From Ipomoea triloba (taxonomy: Eukaryota > Streptophyta > Magnoliopsida > Solanales > Convolvulaceae), in contig NC_044919.1 of NCBI RefSeq assembly GCF_003576645.1, positions 30,363,093 to 30,427,092 of the forward strand: a stretch of 64,000 bases of DNA, read 5' to 3'. Each line of letters starts with the position of its first letter. The stretch's first letter is position 1. Below, piece after piece: positions 33,909 through 44,755 of this stretch. The translations under genes and the position numbers were made by a program. A model generated the notes under the pieces. The model made no database searches. It was not told the DNA's origin and worked only from the letters and a program-made list of their open reading frames with translations.

Positions 33909-34747
33909 TGAATCATCACCCAATTGCCTTAAAATCACAGATAGTCTAAAATCACCAACTCCCTCTTCCACCTATTCAAACTCGCAAGCCGCTATGATAA
34001 AAACCCTCTGCATAGCAATTCCAAGTGAAAATTTCACAAACAAACTCCATAAAAATGATAAGCTTTCACAAAGCAAATCAGAAAACCGCAAAAACGAACT
34101 TGCCATTATTGAAGAGAACGATATAGAAGACGTATGAATGTACTGCGCACGCATGAATCCATTCAAATAACAACATTCAATAATCGAATCAAACACCAAA
34201 AAATTAAACACAATCTTGACAAGAATAGAGATTGAATACAATACCCGAAAACTAATCCGCGACCGAGAAAACAATTTTGAGAATTCAGTAACAGCTTTAC
34301 TGTACGGACTTGAAACCTAGGAACAAAGGAATTTGTACGAGGTCCCAGTTTCCATTCCAGAAGTTAAAGCTCAGTAGAGAGTAGAAAGGGAAAAAGGGAG
34401 CAAATCGAGAGTAGATGCATTTGAAGAAGACAGAGACAAAGATCAGAGAGGGTACGAGCCACGTGGACGGATCACAACAGACTCTGTCCCTTCAAAACGA
34501 CGCCGTATCCCGCGGTGTCATATGGATTCTGCGGGCGCTGCTAGCTTGCCAGCTAGCCCCATGGAGGAGAGTACCGTTTTTTAGAATCTAGTGTTTTTGG
34601 GACACCATTATTCAGGGGTTCCTAGGTGGCTAGCTTGTTCGTCTTCCTGCTTGTTTTGTTGCATTTAACAATACTGTTAATACAATACTGGAATCCAAAA
34701 TTCGATTTTGGTAAATGGTATGTCATCAAATTCAAATTAATTTTATA
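33909..34747 (-). other. WDR26-like 5' exon, leader intron and promoter
   Basis: An AG acceptor-like site (AATAG before GTGGAAGAGG at about 33973) implies an upstream non-coding or short coding exon, probably beginning near 34440. GC-rich words (ACGACGCCGTATCCCGCGG) lie at about 34500. Confidence 0.45.
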
Positions 34748-35005
34748 CTACCTCCATCCCAGAATGGTTGTCTGGTTCGTTTAACGAGGTTTGACTGAAG
34801 TAATTTTTAATCCAAATTTTCATATTATTAAGTTTAATATTAATATATAAAATTTATATATTTATAAACTACATTAAAAGTACTATTAAACACAAAAAAA
34901 AAATATTTAAAAATAATAAAAAAATTACTAAAAAAATAAACAAAGAAGGAAGAGTTGATTTGACAATGAATAATAAATATGACAGGTAAAATGAGACAGA
35001 GGGAG
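34748..35005. mobile_element. Stowaway-like MITE
   Basis: Left end CTACCTCCATCCCA, right end (inverted) CTCCCTCTGTCTCATTTT, both flanked by TA (34746-34747 and 35006-35007). CTCCCTCCGTCCC-type ends with a TA duplication define Stowaway (Tc1/mariner) MITEs. 258 bp, AT-rich inside. Confidence 0.75.
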
Positions 35006-35007
35006 TA

Positions 35008-35813
35008 GTTCATAGATATCGAATATCATATAAAAAATATTAAACAAAATGAGAATAATAAAATGTGACTTATAAAATATTGAGTACGGAGTGTTTTGTT
35101 TTGAATGTAATTGGTCATCACAACTATGATATAAAAATACACGAGGTGACAAGCCAAATTTGTCAGTCCTTTAGATTTATTAGTTACAGGTTTAAGTAAG
35201 CAACAAGCACATACATTGCATATCAAGTCATGCGACAATTTTTTTTTATGTACTTAATAAGCTTGCTATACACCTAAGCATTTTTATTTTATTTTATTTT
35301 TAAATCCACTTTGATATGACATTTTATCTTACAAAGATTATCCTTTTAAGGATAATGATAACCTTATTGTCTAACACAAACAAGTATTTGATCATAACAC
35401 CTTGAATCTAAAACTCAAGATATATATGACATCTTACGTAACATATAGTAAAAAGTTTCAAATAATTAGTCTTCAGCATAACTAACAAGCTAAGATGAAT
35501 GGATAAGTGGAAGAATTTTGTAAACAAGATGTTAGGTGTAGATACTAATGGTTATATTCTATGACTCGCGTATAATCTGTCATTCTTTGAGTTGTTTAAA
35601 CTTGTAATCAATGATTTAAATCTAGTGCATATAGCAACAATATGCAAAGATATTGAATTATGCATTTGCTTTACTTTATTTCATTAAACATTTGTGTTGG
35701 TTAATACTGCCTCATTAGGTGCGAATTCATGACCTTCCATTTGAGAGAGTTATTTCGTATCACTAAATCATAAAGTCAATGACTATCTCTTTGTAGTTAT
35801 TTGTTGGTTAGAG
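35008..35813. other. Intergenic
   Basis: AT-rich; at about 35715-35780 minus strand a faint tRNA-like piece (GGTCATGAATTCGCACC). No gene seen. Confidence 0.4.
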
Positions 35814-35822
35814 TTAAAACAA

Positions 35823-36372
35823 GAGCAAATATCATTTTTAGTCCCTCAACTATAATATATGTATCAATTTTGTTCCTTGACTATTAAAAATTTCAAATTA
35901 GGTGCATGACTATTCAATTTGTATCACATTTGGTCATTGACTATTAACATTTTCAAATTAGGTGCATGACTATTCATTTTGTATCACATTTGGTCCTGCC
36001 GTTAAATTTTCCGGCCAAATTACCGGCGAAGTCATCGGTGACCGACTAATTTATTTAATTTTTATTTTAAAAATTATTTTAATACTCCGTAACTTTTAAA
36101 TAAAAAAACTTAAAAATAATAAATAATAATAATAAAATAGAAAACGCCGATCACCCCCGATGACTTCGCCGAAAATTTGGCCGGAAAATTTAACGGCAGG
36201 ACCAAATGTGATACAAAATGAATAGTCATGCACCTAATTTGAAAATGTTAATAGTCAAGGACCAAAAGTGATACAAATTGAATAGTCATGGACCTAATTT
36301 GAAATTTGTAATAGTCAAGGACCAAAATTGATATATGTATTATAGTTGAAGGACTAAAAATGATATTTGCTC
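35823..36372. mobile_element. Group A foldback element (MULE-type), 550 bp
   Basis: Starts GAGCAAATATCATTTTTAGT, ends ACTAAAAATGATATTTGCTC, and is flanked by perfect 9-bp repeats TTAAAACAA (35814-35822 and 36373-36381). The arms are nearly perfect inverted repeats of over 200 bp with CCGGCCAAAT / CCGGCGAAGTCATCGG inner parts, so the whole element folds into one long hairpin. Confidence 0.9.
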
Positions 36373-36399
36373 TTAAAACAATTAATAAGCTAAAATCAG

Positions 36400-36758
36400 G
36401 GCAAATTATGCTATGGACCCAAGTCCACATTGCAAGGTGAACCCAGATATATGTTCATAATTTAAAAACTTTATGTTCACAATTTTAAATCTCAAGAAAA
36501 TTAATTACTTAATATTCACAATTTTTGAATTCTATATTCACAATGTTGGTATATAGATTCAAAAATTGTGTTATAGTATTGAATATAGAGTTATGAAATT
36601 GTGAACATATAGTTCAAAAATTGTGAATTTAGAGTTCAAAAATTATGAATATATAGTTTAAAATTATGAACATAGAATTTTAAAATTGTGAACATAGACC
36701 TGGGTGACTGGTCCACTTTCACTTGCAAGGTCGACCGGGTCCATGGCATAAGAACGGG
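36400..36758. mobile_element. Group B foldback element, copy 1
   Basis: Starts GGCAAATTATGCTATGGACC; the right end read inverted is CCCGTTCTTATGCCATGGAC. Flanks TAAAATCAG (36391-36399) and TAAACTCAG (36759-36767) match at 8 of 9. TTGCAAGG lies in each arm. The middle is a run of GTTCAAAAATTGTGAATTTA-like units. It begins only 19 bp after the target repeat of the preceding group A element. Confidence 0.75.
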
Positions 36759-36920
36759 TAAACTCAGACATTTGAGCCGGTGTTCTGGGCTTAGAAGCAA
36801 ATGAGTGGGCCTGAATTTGCTATAGTGGGCTTCAGCCCAAATATCTCTGACAAAGAAAACATCAAAATCACATTCCTCCAAACATCCATCCAGTTCTAGT
36901 GTACAACCGTCACCACAGGA

Positions 36921-39900
36921 ATGGCGACGTTAGGAGGACACTATCAGCTATCCGCCACCGCTCTTCCCGGTGGCTCACGGAGGAAGTCATCGCGCTCTCC
37001 ACCGTCCAGCGTTAACTTCAGTGTCTCTCGTACTAGGTTCTTCAATCTCTTTTAACTTTCATCTTAACATATTACGCTGATGAGCTTACTGAAACTCTTG
37101 TTAAAATAATATGACAGAGTTTTCAAGTCGGAAATGTCAGTTCCGTCACCCCCCGAAGATCGCATTGTTGTGCGTCATTCTCAATCTCCCTCAATTGATC
37201 GATTGCGTTCATTTTCTCCATCTTTTCCAAAAATATTCTAAACTTTAGTTGTGGTTCTGCAGTTAGGCGTTGGAGGTGCGACGGTGGACTTCTTGGCGGC
37301 GGTGGCTTCTTATCCTAAGCCAGATGATAAAATTCGAAGCACCAGCTTTCAGGTTTTCGCCATCCGTTTTCTTCTTATATTTGCTCCATACATTTGGTGA
37401 TACTGATAATCAAGCTTGTTGGTTGTGTTTTCATTGAGATTTTTCCTCTTTTGGTCCCTCCACTATGATACTCATATCAAATTAGGTCCTGACAATCAAG
37501 ATTTTTATTTTGGTGCATGAATATTCAATTTGTTCCTGGTCCCGCTCAATTTTCCGGTCGACCTAAGCCTGGAAAAAAGCACAAACCAACTTTTTGGTGC
37601 TTAAAAAAAATTTTCAGTTTGACAGGCCTTGTTTTTATCTCTCGGCTTAGGTTGGCCAACAAATTGAATATGGATCAAATGTGGAAGAAATTGAAGTCAT
37701 ACTCCAAAATTTGAAATCTTATAGTTAGGGACCTAATTTGGAAGGGTATTAAAGTGTAAAAAACTATTCTGTTTTCATTTGTGAATAGCAGCTGAGCTTG
37801 GATGTGAATTGATATAGGTTCAAGGAGGTGGCAACACTGGAAATGCTTTGACTTGTGCAGCTCGACTTGGCCTTAATCCAAGGATTATTTCCAAGGTTTT
37901 CAGTTCATTGACATAATGACATGTTATTTTCAGTGGTGATGCTTTTGTGGTTTGATCAGTAATTGAATGTTATCCATTGGTTAATTTTAGTTATAATTAA
38001 AGAGTATCCATTGCCAATATCTCCAATTAATAGAAGTTGAAAAATCGCAACTCAAAGAAGCAAGAGAATATCTGCAAATTGGAAATTTGGTTAAGAATCT
38101 GACAAGTAAAGAACAAGATTCAGAAAAACATTGTTCTTATTGATTATTTCTATATTTATGAAGTAGAAAAAATCATTTTAGTTCATCATGTTGTTTCTTT
38201 ATTCGAGTGGTGTTGTACAAGAAACTGGTTTAGTGTTATTTCCTAATCATCATTTCACTTCTAAGCCACTTAATATGGTGCGTTGAATACCTTACCATTT
38301 CTGAACTTTAATAGGTTGCTAATGATGGACAAGGCAAAGGAATATTGGACGAACTAGATGGAGATGGTGTTGACACATCTTTCATGGTGGTAAGTTTCTT
38401 AGTACAAATATTCATCTAACTTAAAGTTTAGAGGATCAAGACAACTATGGTGCTTGCATTTTCATTTTAGGTATCCGAGGGCGGCAATTCACCTTTCACC
38501 TATATCATTGTTGACAATCAAACGTGAGTACCGTGACTTTTGTTTCTGTGGTGTAGTGGTGTTTGTTATTGAGGCATTAGTCATATGATGGGCTTTTTTA
38601 GTTTGATGGCTTTAACATTTGAATCTTTCTTGTTAGCCTGTACTGAAAATTGCAAGAAAAGTTAGATTCTAACTAATGCTACTATCTTCTTAGTTTTGAT
38701 TCATCTATACAGTCTGAGGATTTTCTGAGATTCTTTTGAACACATTGCTGTATCTCTTGAAAAAAAAAGTTGTTCTTTGATGTTTCAGGAAAACTCGCAC
38801 TTGCATACATACTCCAGGAGAGCCACCCATGAAACCAGAAGAGCTATCCCAATCACATTTGCTATCTGCTGTTGATGGAGCAAGAATTGTCTATTTTGAT
38901 GGAAGATTGTATGAAACTGCTCTTGTTGTGGCAAAGGAGGTACTTGACATTACACTATTTGTGCAAGTTACTCTGTGCTGTCAAATGAACCTCGCTTTTC
39001 TGTCATTTGGTTTTGTAGTATATTGACACCTCCATCATCCTCCAGCTTGAAGGCCATGCATTTAATCTTTAATATGCTAATTTCATTTCAGTTTTTCATT
39101 TATACTTTGGTTGCCGTAGGCAAAATGGAAGTAAGTTGCATGTCTTTTTTTGGATTTCAGTGCAGGCAAGTAGTAGGAGCATACCCATTTTAGTTGATGC
39201 AGAAAGGGTAAGGGAAGGACTGGATGATCTTTTGAACGCTGCTAGTTATGTTGTATGCTCAACAAAGTTTCCACAGGCAAGCTCTTCAGCGTAATGCTCT
39301 TTGGCTGCAGTCATTTACATTGGTCGACTCTGGTCTTAGAAACCAAAATGTTATTGGGGGCAACCCTAGCCAAGTGGTCAGACTGTTGGCTTGGTAACCA
39401 CAAGGTTCCAAGTTCGACTCCTAGTGGGAGCGTCCTATTGGCTTTCTTGGCTTGTGCTGGTCAGTTATAGGCAATCTAGGTTGGTTTACCTCCTTGTGGT
39501 CCTTCGTCGATTAGGGTCACTAGGCAGGGTTTACCTAGTGCAAATCCTCGGATAGTGACTGTGGGTTTCCCTTGTCACCAAAAAATATGTTGAGTTATTT
39601 CTTTGCAACTTGAGCATTCACTTTCTTACTGTTATACTTTGTTATGTTGGTGATTGAGACAGTAAAATATGTTTGGCTTTTGCAGGCATGGACCGACACC
39701 CCTACTCTTCCAAGTGCACTTGTTTCCATGCTTATACGATTGCCAAATGTAAAATTTGTGGTTGTGACATTGGGTGAAGAGGGTTGCATAATGCTAGAAA
39801 GGACTGAAACTGGTACGTCTACACACTTCTGGCTTCTTTTTATCAAAGTTTCGGAAGTATATTTGTGTAGACAGATGGCATCTAAAGAAATGACCATGGT

Positions 39901-40711
39901 TGTATTAACCTGCTAATATCTTGTCAAGATTATAATATACTTTTGCAGAGTCCACTCAATCTGAAGAAATAGATATAGACAATTTGTATGAAATACTGAA
40001 GCAAAGGAAGGATGCTAACACAACCATGCCTACATGCATACCATCGGTAACTTTCTCCATTTGAAGGATCATTTCCTCGTCAAAAACTCTAGTAATGAAC
40101 GTTCATATATTTGCACTACAAGAAGACCGGAGTCTTGCATAGAAACTAGCTGCCTGTCTTTGTGGCTATAGTTTTATGGAAAGTTCTAGTTTTTGCATCA
40201 AAATCGTATGTTATTACTTACGAAGTAATGTATATAAACACTTACAGAATGTGGCAAAACTGCGAGCGAAGGGAGTAGGGATGGTTTGTGGTAAGCTACT
40301 TCTTGGAACAACTGAAAAGATACCGCCTTCTGAATTAGTTGATACAACCGGTGCTGGAGATGCATTTATCGGTGCAGTCCTTTACTGTATGTAAACTTAC
40401 TTTACCTAATAAAACCATTTTATCTTCTATAATTGGAGTTGACAACACCACAAATCACGCGATTCTCCATGATCTTTCTGCAGCAATCTGTGCTGATATG
40501 CCCCCAGAAAAGATGCTGCCATTTGCTGCCCAAGTGGTTAGTACTTAAGTACATTCATCTATTTGATCATTGTTTGTGGGGAAACCTGAAAAGGTCACTT
40601 ATTATGATTTCTGGTGTTGATTCGCAGGCAGCTATCGGTTGCAGAGCCTTGGGTGCCAGAGCTGGTCTTCCCCGACGTGGTGACCCTCGCTTGGCACCTT
40701 TTTTAGTGTAA
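36921..40711 (+). CDS. PfkB-family (ribokinase-like) carbohydrate kinase
   Basis: Thirteen exons: 36921-37036, 37118-37169, 37263-37352, 37818-37895, 38315-38389, 38471-38523, 38789-38939, 39166-39276, 39686-39812, 39949-40046, 40248-40386, 40484-40536, 40628-40711 (408 residues). The first 45 residues are Ser/Arg-rich, possibly a plastid transit peptide. PfkB signature 1 is VQGGGNTGNALTCAARLGLNP; signature 2 is DTTGAGDAFIGAVLY, with the catalytic Asp of GAGD. RIVLGVGGATVDFL, ISKVANDGQGKGIL and FVVVTLGEEGCIM support the fold. It resembles plant PfkB proteins annotated only as carbohydrate kinases (the AT5G43910 type, from memory); the sugar is unknown. Intron 8 has a GC donor; introns 3 and 8 hold a foldback element and a SINE. 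Confidence 0.93.
37436..37770. mobile_element. Degenerate group A foldback element in PfkB intron 3
   Basis: Starts GAGATTTTTCCTCTTTTGGT followed by CCCTCCACTATG; the inverted right part has CAAATTAGGTCCCTAACTAT. Perfect 9-bp repeats GTTTTCATT flank it (37427-37435 and 37771-37779). The right terminus has diverged from the group consensus. Confidence 0.7.
39359..39590 (+). mobile_element. tRNA-derived SINE in PfkB intron 8
   Basis: CAACCCTAGCCAAGTGGTCA contains a perfect A box (TAGCCAAGTGG), and GGTTCCAAGTTCGACTCC contains a B box about 35 bases later. A non-tRNA body follows (TAGGTTGGTTTACCTCCTTG, CACTAGGCAGGGTTTACCTA) and an A-rich end. There is no 3' acceptor half, so it is a SINE, not a tRNA gene. 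Confidence 0.7.
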
Positions 40712-41078
40712 GAGGGCGCCCCACAAAAAAAAAAATATTGGTCACAGAAACAAATGGAATGTGCTTTTTCTTGTCATGTTCTTGTCCGGGTTTCTCTGGA
40801 CTGACATTCTATTTCGGTTGTTACAGTGTCTTAATGAAATTTAATGTTTTTTTTGTTACAATTACTATAGATTGAGAGATCAATGTTTCAAGATTTTAGA
40901 AGGAAAATACCAAATTGAGCATTAACTACTTAATGTCCTTATGACAACAACAAAAACCAATAACATACCCACCATGCCAATGTTCTACAGACCATAATTT
41001 ACAGCAAAAGAGAAGCAGTTGAAAAGGTAATGATCCAATTCCTAATCCTATCAAAGAGACTGTTGTTTTCCAGCTGCT
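40712..41078. other. Tail-to-tail 3' region between PfkB kinase and MCTP
   Basis: Convergent genes separated by 367 bp. Both 3' UTRs must lie here and may overlap. No further gene. Confidence 0.6.
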
Positions 41079-44000
41079 TTACAGCAGACTGTCAGCTCTG
41101 GTGGGCAGCCTCTTGAAGAAACTGACAGGAGGGGATGGCAGCCTGTTTCTGAACTTGGGTGGCCTCAGCAAGTAAATCCCCCAGAGAGCCACAACCAACC
41201 TAATTGGCACCATGTAGAACCCAAATGCAGCCAGGAAGCAGAACATCACAAACAAGAACGTGGCTCTCGGGTCACGCCAGCTCAGCAGCGACTGGAACCT
41301 CTCTCCTTGAGTCGCCATGTCACCCACCACAGTCTGAATCCTCCCGGCCACGCTCCTCAATCGGTCATACCTCAGGCGGACAACCTCAGCGTTCCTGCTC
41401 GAGGGGAAGCTATCAAACTCCTCGTCCAGCTCATCAGGGTGCACATTCTCAGCGTAGGACAGGCGCGTGTCCATGTGGGGAGGGAGGCGTGGGCGGGACC
41501 TGTAACGCCACAACCCTGTCACTGCCATGGTTAGGAACACAAAAGGGATTATAAGCTCAGGGATCATGACCAGCACAAAGAAGGTGATCAGAAACAGGGT
41601 TGAATTCACTGGCTTGTTCCAGTTCCTCAAAGACTCCAGCAGCCTGCTTAAGTTGAAAGCCCAGGTCAGAATCCCTCTCAGCCTGAAAAAATTAGCCTTG
41701 CTCTTCCTCATGCTCCACATATGAGAATCATGATCAAGCATATACTCCACAACCTCCCGCCCCAGAGGCGGCTCCGCCCTGCTCATCCTCCCCGCCACCA
41801 CATTCATCGCCTGGTAGCGCAGGCTGTCGAGCTGATTCACAGACAATGGCTGCACATAATGCATCTTTGGGAGCAATGGGATTGTGTACATATGCAGCAT
41901 ATTCACCATGTTAGAACACGAAAACCGAACAGCCAAGTGAAGCTCCCCCATCTTCTTCACCCCAGAAGGATGAAGCATGAGCAGGGGATATGCATTGGTG
42001 TAGACTCTATCAGTCTCAAGAGTTGACAGCCTGATCCTCACCTTCCCAATCCTCGGGTCCCGGGTATTCCCTGGAGCCCCGGCCATGTTCTTCTCCACCC
42101 GGGAATTATCAAACACCCCAATGGTGATCACCGTGCAGGGATCAAACACTTCCCATGTGTACTGCTCATTCCATTTCGGGGCCATGCTATCCACCACGGT
42201 CCGGGTTCGGACCCATTTCTGGCCATATTTTGCAACACAATAGGCATCCGTGGAGCCTCCTTTGCCCTGCTTCATTTTCATGGGAACAAGATTAGCAGCG
42301 CCCAGGAATCCCACTTCGAGAACTCCAATGTGAGGCTTCCAAAGCTGCTTAGCCGTCGGCCTGACATCGCTGCTGTACATTGTGGCCTCATCTAGGACAT
42401 GATACCCGCCGTCCAACGACGCGCGGAGGTGAATCCGTGACGCGAATCTCACGGCCGCCGCCATGGCCTTGGACTGATCATTCGGGTTGTTGAAATGAAG
42501 GTCGAGGTTGAACCACTTAGGCGCCAGCGGTTTCTCGTTCAGCCGCCTTTCCACGAAGGAAACCGGCAAAATAAGGCGCCCGACAACCTCGTCTCTGTTG
42601 GGAGCGACATGATCTTCAACGGAGATTAATATTAAATCCTCAAACGGCTCTGCAACCACAAACATCAAATCCTCGTTCCAGAACGGATTCGACAGAGTTC
42701 TGTTCGCCGTAGGAACTGAAACTCGTGTCCTTAAAACCTGATTCCCAACCTGAACTTTCACGAAAAGCTCTGGGTACCTCATAATCGACGACCCTTTCTC
42801 GCCCAGAACAATGTCCTGCGCTTCAATCACGCCCATTCTCAAGTACCACAGCTTGGGCGAGAGATAAACCTTGGACTTTATCGAACTCAGACCGTCCAGT
42901 GCCACGTTGGCCGCCTTTGAATGCCAGGCCTCGGCGAAGGCCTCGTCGGCTTGGGTTCCGAACCAGGTAGAGACCATGATTTCGCCACCTTTGGACTTGT
43001 CGCCTTTCTTGTCTTCCATTCTGTACCACTGCGGCGCGAGTTGGGAGTCCGGCGGGACCCGCTTGGGGACCTCATTTAGGTCGAACCAAACGCGGCCTAA
43101 GAAATCGTCTTTGTTGGTTTCCCTCACGAAGATCTCGACGAACGAGGATTGAATGCTGTCCTTGGAGAACGCGAAGACCTGGTCCCACTCCGGGTTGGCG
43201 GTGGGGACTCTCTTCGTGATTCCTCTGTAGTTCCCGAGCTTCACCTCCCCGACCAGGTCCCCGCCGCCGAAGAGATGATGAAAGTTGTGTGCTTTCACCA
43301 CTCTTATGTAGAGATACTGCATTTGCTCGACCAGGTCGTAGGTTGAGCTTGTCTTGTCTTTGTTTAATCCGCCTAGGTGGGGCCTAGTTTCTTTCAGAGA
43401 ATACTCGTTTTGTGCGGCGGCGGAGTAGACGCCCATTCCGGCCATTCCGCCGCCTCCGGCGGCACCCACAGCCCCGCCCGCGGCCGGAATGGTAGGCCCC
43501 TGGACGGTTGTTATGACGACGGGCTTTATGTCGCCCGGAGTGGGGTCCACCGGCTTGGAATGGCTCTGGTTTTGGGGGTTCATCAGTTTATTGTTGTTGT
43601 TATCCTGGCCGAGCTGAACCACCATGTTGGTCCCCGCGGCCGCCTGCTGCATCTTCTTGCTCTTTTTCCCGTTCGGTGTCACGTTGAATGAAACCAAACC
43701 ATCTCCGCCTCCATTGAGGACCTGTTTGGCTTCCTCGGTCGTGGAGAGATAAAGCTTGAGGCTTATCTCCCCTCGGACGTGCGAGAAGAGGCTCCGCTTC
43801 TCGAGCGTGTAGAGCTGCGTGGCCTCCTCTCCTTCCCGGGGCACGCTCGACCCGGAAACCAAGACCCGCCCCAGAAAGTTCCGCCCGTTGGTCGACCTCC
43901 GCTCGTTGAACACGTTCACCTCCACGCTCCGGTAAGGCAGGTCCGCCACATCGTTCACATGGAAAACAAGCTTCTCGTTCCAAACCGGGTTCAAATCCCG

Positions 44001-44138
44001 GTGCTTCACCTGAGTCCTTTGTCTCTGGTTCTCAAACTCAACCTCCACGAACGCCGACGACGACCCCTCCCCGTCTTTCGGCATCAGGTTGTGCGCCGCC
44101 ACCACCTCCACCACCAGCCTCTCCTTCCCGCAGTTCAT
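41079..44138 (-). CDS. Multiple C2 domain and transmembrane region protein (MCTP/FTIP/QUIRKY family)
   Basis: Intronless, 1019 residues. Plant MCTPs tether ER to plasma membrane, often at plasmodesmata. The N-terminal C2 domain (about 1-130) includes VEVVAAHNLMPKDGEGSSSA and RDLNPVWNEKLVF. A Gln/Asn/Gly-rich linker follows (to about 265), then three more C2 domains (YLYIRVVKAHNF near 275; WYLRMGVIEAQDIVL near 430; HIGVLEVGFLGAANLVPMK near 600, with DAYCVAKYGQKWVRTRTV). The C-terminal PRT_C region has RAEPPLGREVVEYMLDHD and WSMRKSKANFFRL, with hydrophobic hairpins TLFLITFFVLVMIPELIIPF and FLFVMFCFLAAFGFYMVPI as membrane anchors. GC-rich relative to neighbours. The exact subfamily is not assigned. 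Confidence 0.96.
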   Translation of the reverse strand: MNCGKERLVVEVVAAHNLMPKDGEGSSSAFVEVEFENQRQRTQVKHRDLNPVWNEKLVFHVNDVADLPYRSVEVNVFNERRSTNGRNFLGRVLVSGSSVPREGEEATQLYTLEKRSLFSHVRGEISLKLYLSTTEEAKQVLNGGGDGLVSFNVTPNGKKSKKMQQAAAGTNMVVQLGQDNNNNKLMNPQNQSHSKPVDPTPGDIKPVVITTVQGPTIPAAGGAVGAAGGGGMAGMGVYSAAAQNEYSLKETRPHLGGLNKDKTSSTYDLVEQMQYLYIRVVKAHNFHHLFGGGDLVGEVKLGNYRGITKRVPTANPEWDQVFAFSKDSIQSSFVEIFVRETNKDDFLGRVWFDLNEVPKRVPPDSQLAPQWYRMEDKKGDKSKGGEIMVSTWFGTQADEAFAEAWHSKAANVALDGLSSIKSKVYLSPKLWYLRMGVIEAQDIVLGEKGSSIMRYPELFVKVQVGNQVLRTRVSVPTANRTLSNPFWNEDLMFVVAEPFEDLILISVEDHVAPNRDEVVGRLILPVSFVERRLNEKPLAPKWFNLDLHFNNPNDQSKAMAAAVRFASRIHLRASLDGGYHVLDEATMYSSDVRPTAKQLWKPHIGVLEVGFLGAANLVPMKMKQGKGGSTDAYCVAKYGQKWVRTRTVVDSMAPKWNEQYTWEVFDPCTVITIGVFDNSRVEKNMAGAPGNTRDPRIGKVRIRLSTLETDRVYTNAYPLLMLHPSGVKKMGELHLAVRFSCSNMVNMLHMYTIPLLPKMHYVQPLSVNQLDSLRYQAMNVVAGRMSRAEPPLGREVVEYMLDHDSHMWSMRKSKANFFRLRGILTWAFNLSRLLESLRNWNKPVNSTLFLITFFVLVMIPELIIPFVFLTMAVTGLWRYRSRPRLPPHMDTRLSYAENVHPDELDEEFDSFPSSRNAEVVRLRYDRLRSVAGRIQTVVGDMATQGERFQSLLSWRDPRATFLFVMFCFLAAFGFYMVPIRLVVALWGIYLLRPPKFRNRLPSPPVSFFKRLPTRADSLL

Positions 44139-44733
44139 GGCCGCCTTCTCTCTCTATCTCTCTCTAGAAACGTAAGATAGAAAAACACAAGTGTATATAC
44201 TATACTAAATAGTCTTAGGAGTCAGAAAGAGAAGAATGAGATTACATCACTGTACTGACTGGAAAGAAAGAGAGCTGGATTCGAGTAGGAAGGTGAAGTG
44301 AGAGAGAGAGAGATACTAGATTACAGACAGAAAGAGAGAGAGAGAGTGAAAGAGAGAGATTGGGTTAATGGCATATTACATTGATGACCGCACAGTAATA
44401 AATGGGTTAAAACAGGGATTGGGTCGTTATGACGGAGCATCAATTTGTTTCGTTATTCTCGAGCGCTCTGTTTGCCTATTTGGCTATTTGTGTATTATGT
44501 TTTTTTGTCGTAATTATGTAACCCAATACGAAAAAAAAAAGGTTTCAGCATTTTGTGTGGAAACAAACAAGGCACTACGGACCTCCTCGCGAGAACTTAA
44601 CCGAGGTGGACAGAGGGGAGTTTTGCAGCGGCGCGTGATAGAATCCACACACACTCCAATTACTTAGTTACACGAAGAAGGAAACGAGTTGTCTGTCCGA
44701 GGTTCAGTACAGTCTTTGAACCGAGTTCTAGTG
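44139..44733 (-). promoter_or_regulatory. MCTP leader and promoter with GA/CT repeats
   Basis: On the minus strand the leader carries CT-rich runs (plus strand TCTCTCTATCTCTCTCTAG at 44148-44166 and GAGAGAGAGAGA runs at 44298-44360). A short TA tract starts at about 44738. The transcription start was not located. Confidence 0.5.
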
Positions 44734-44755
44734 TGGATATATATATATATATATT

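Noticed and set aside
39359..39440. Possible tRNA gene
   Set aside because: It has A and B boxes but no acceptor stem or cloverleaf, and a long SINE body follows.
43600..43983. Alternative frames over the MCTP gene
   Set aside because: Low-complexity Arg/Glu-rich shadows of the strong 1019-residue frame.
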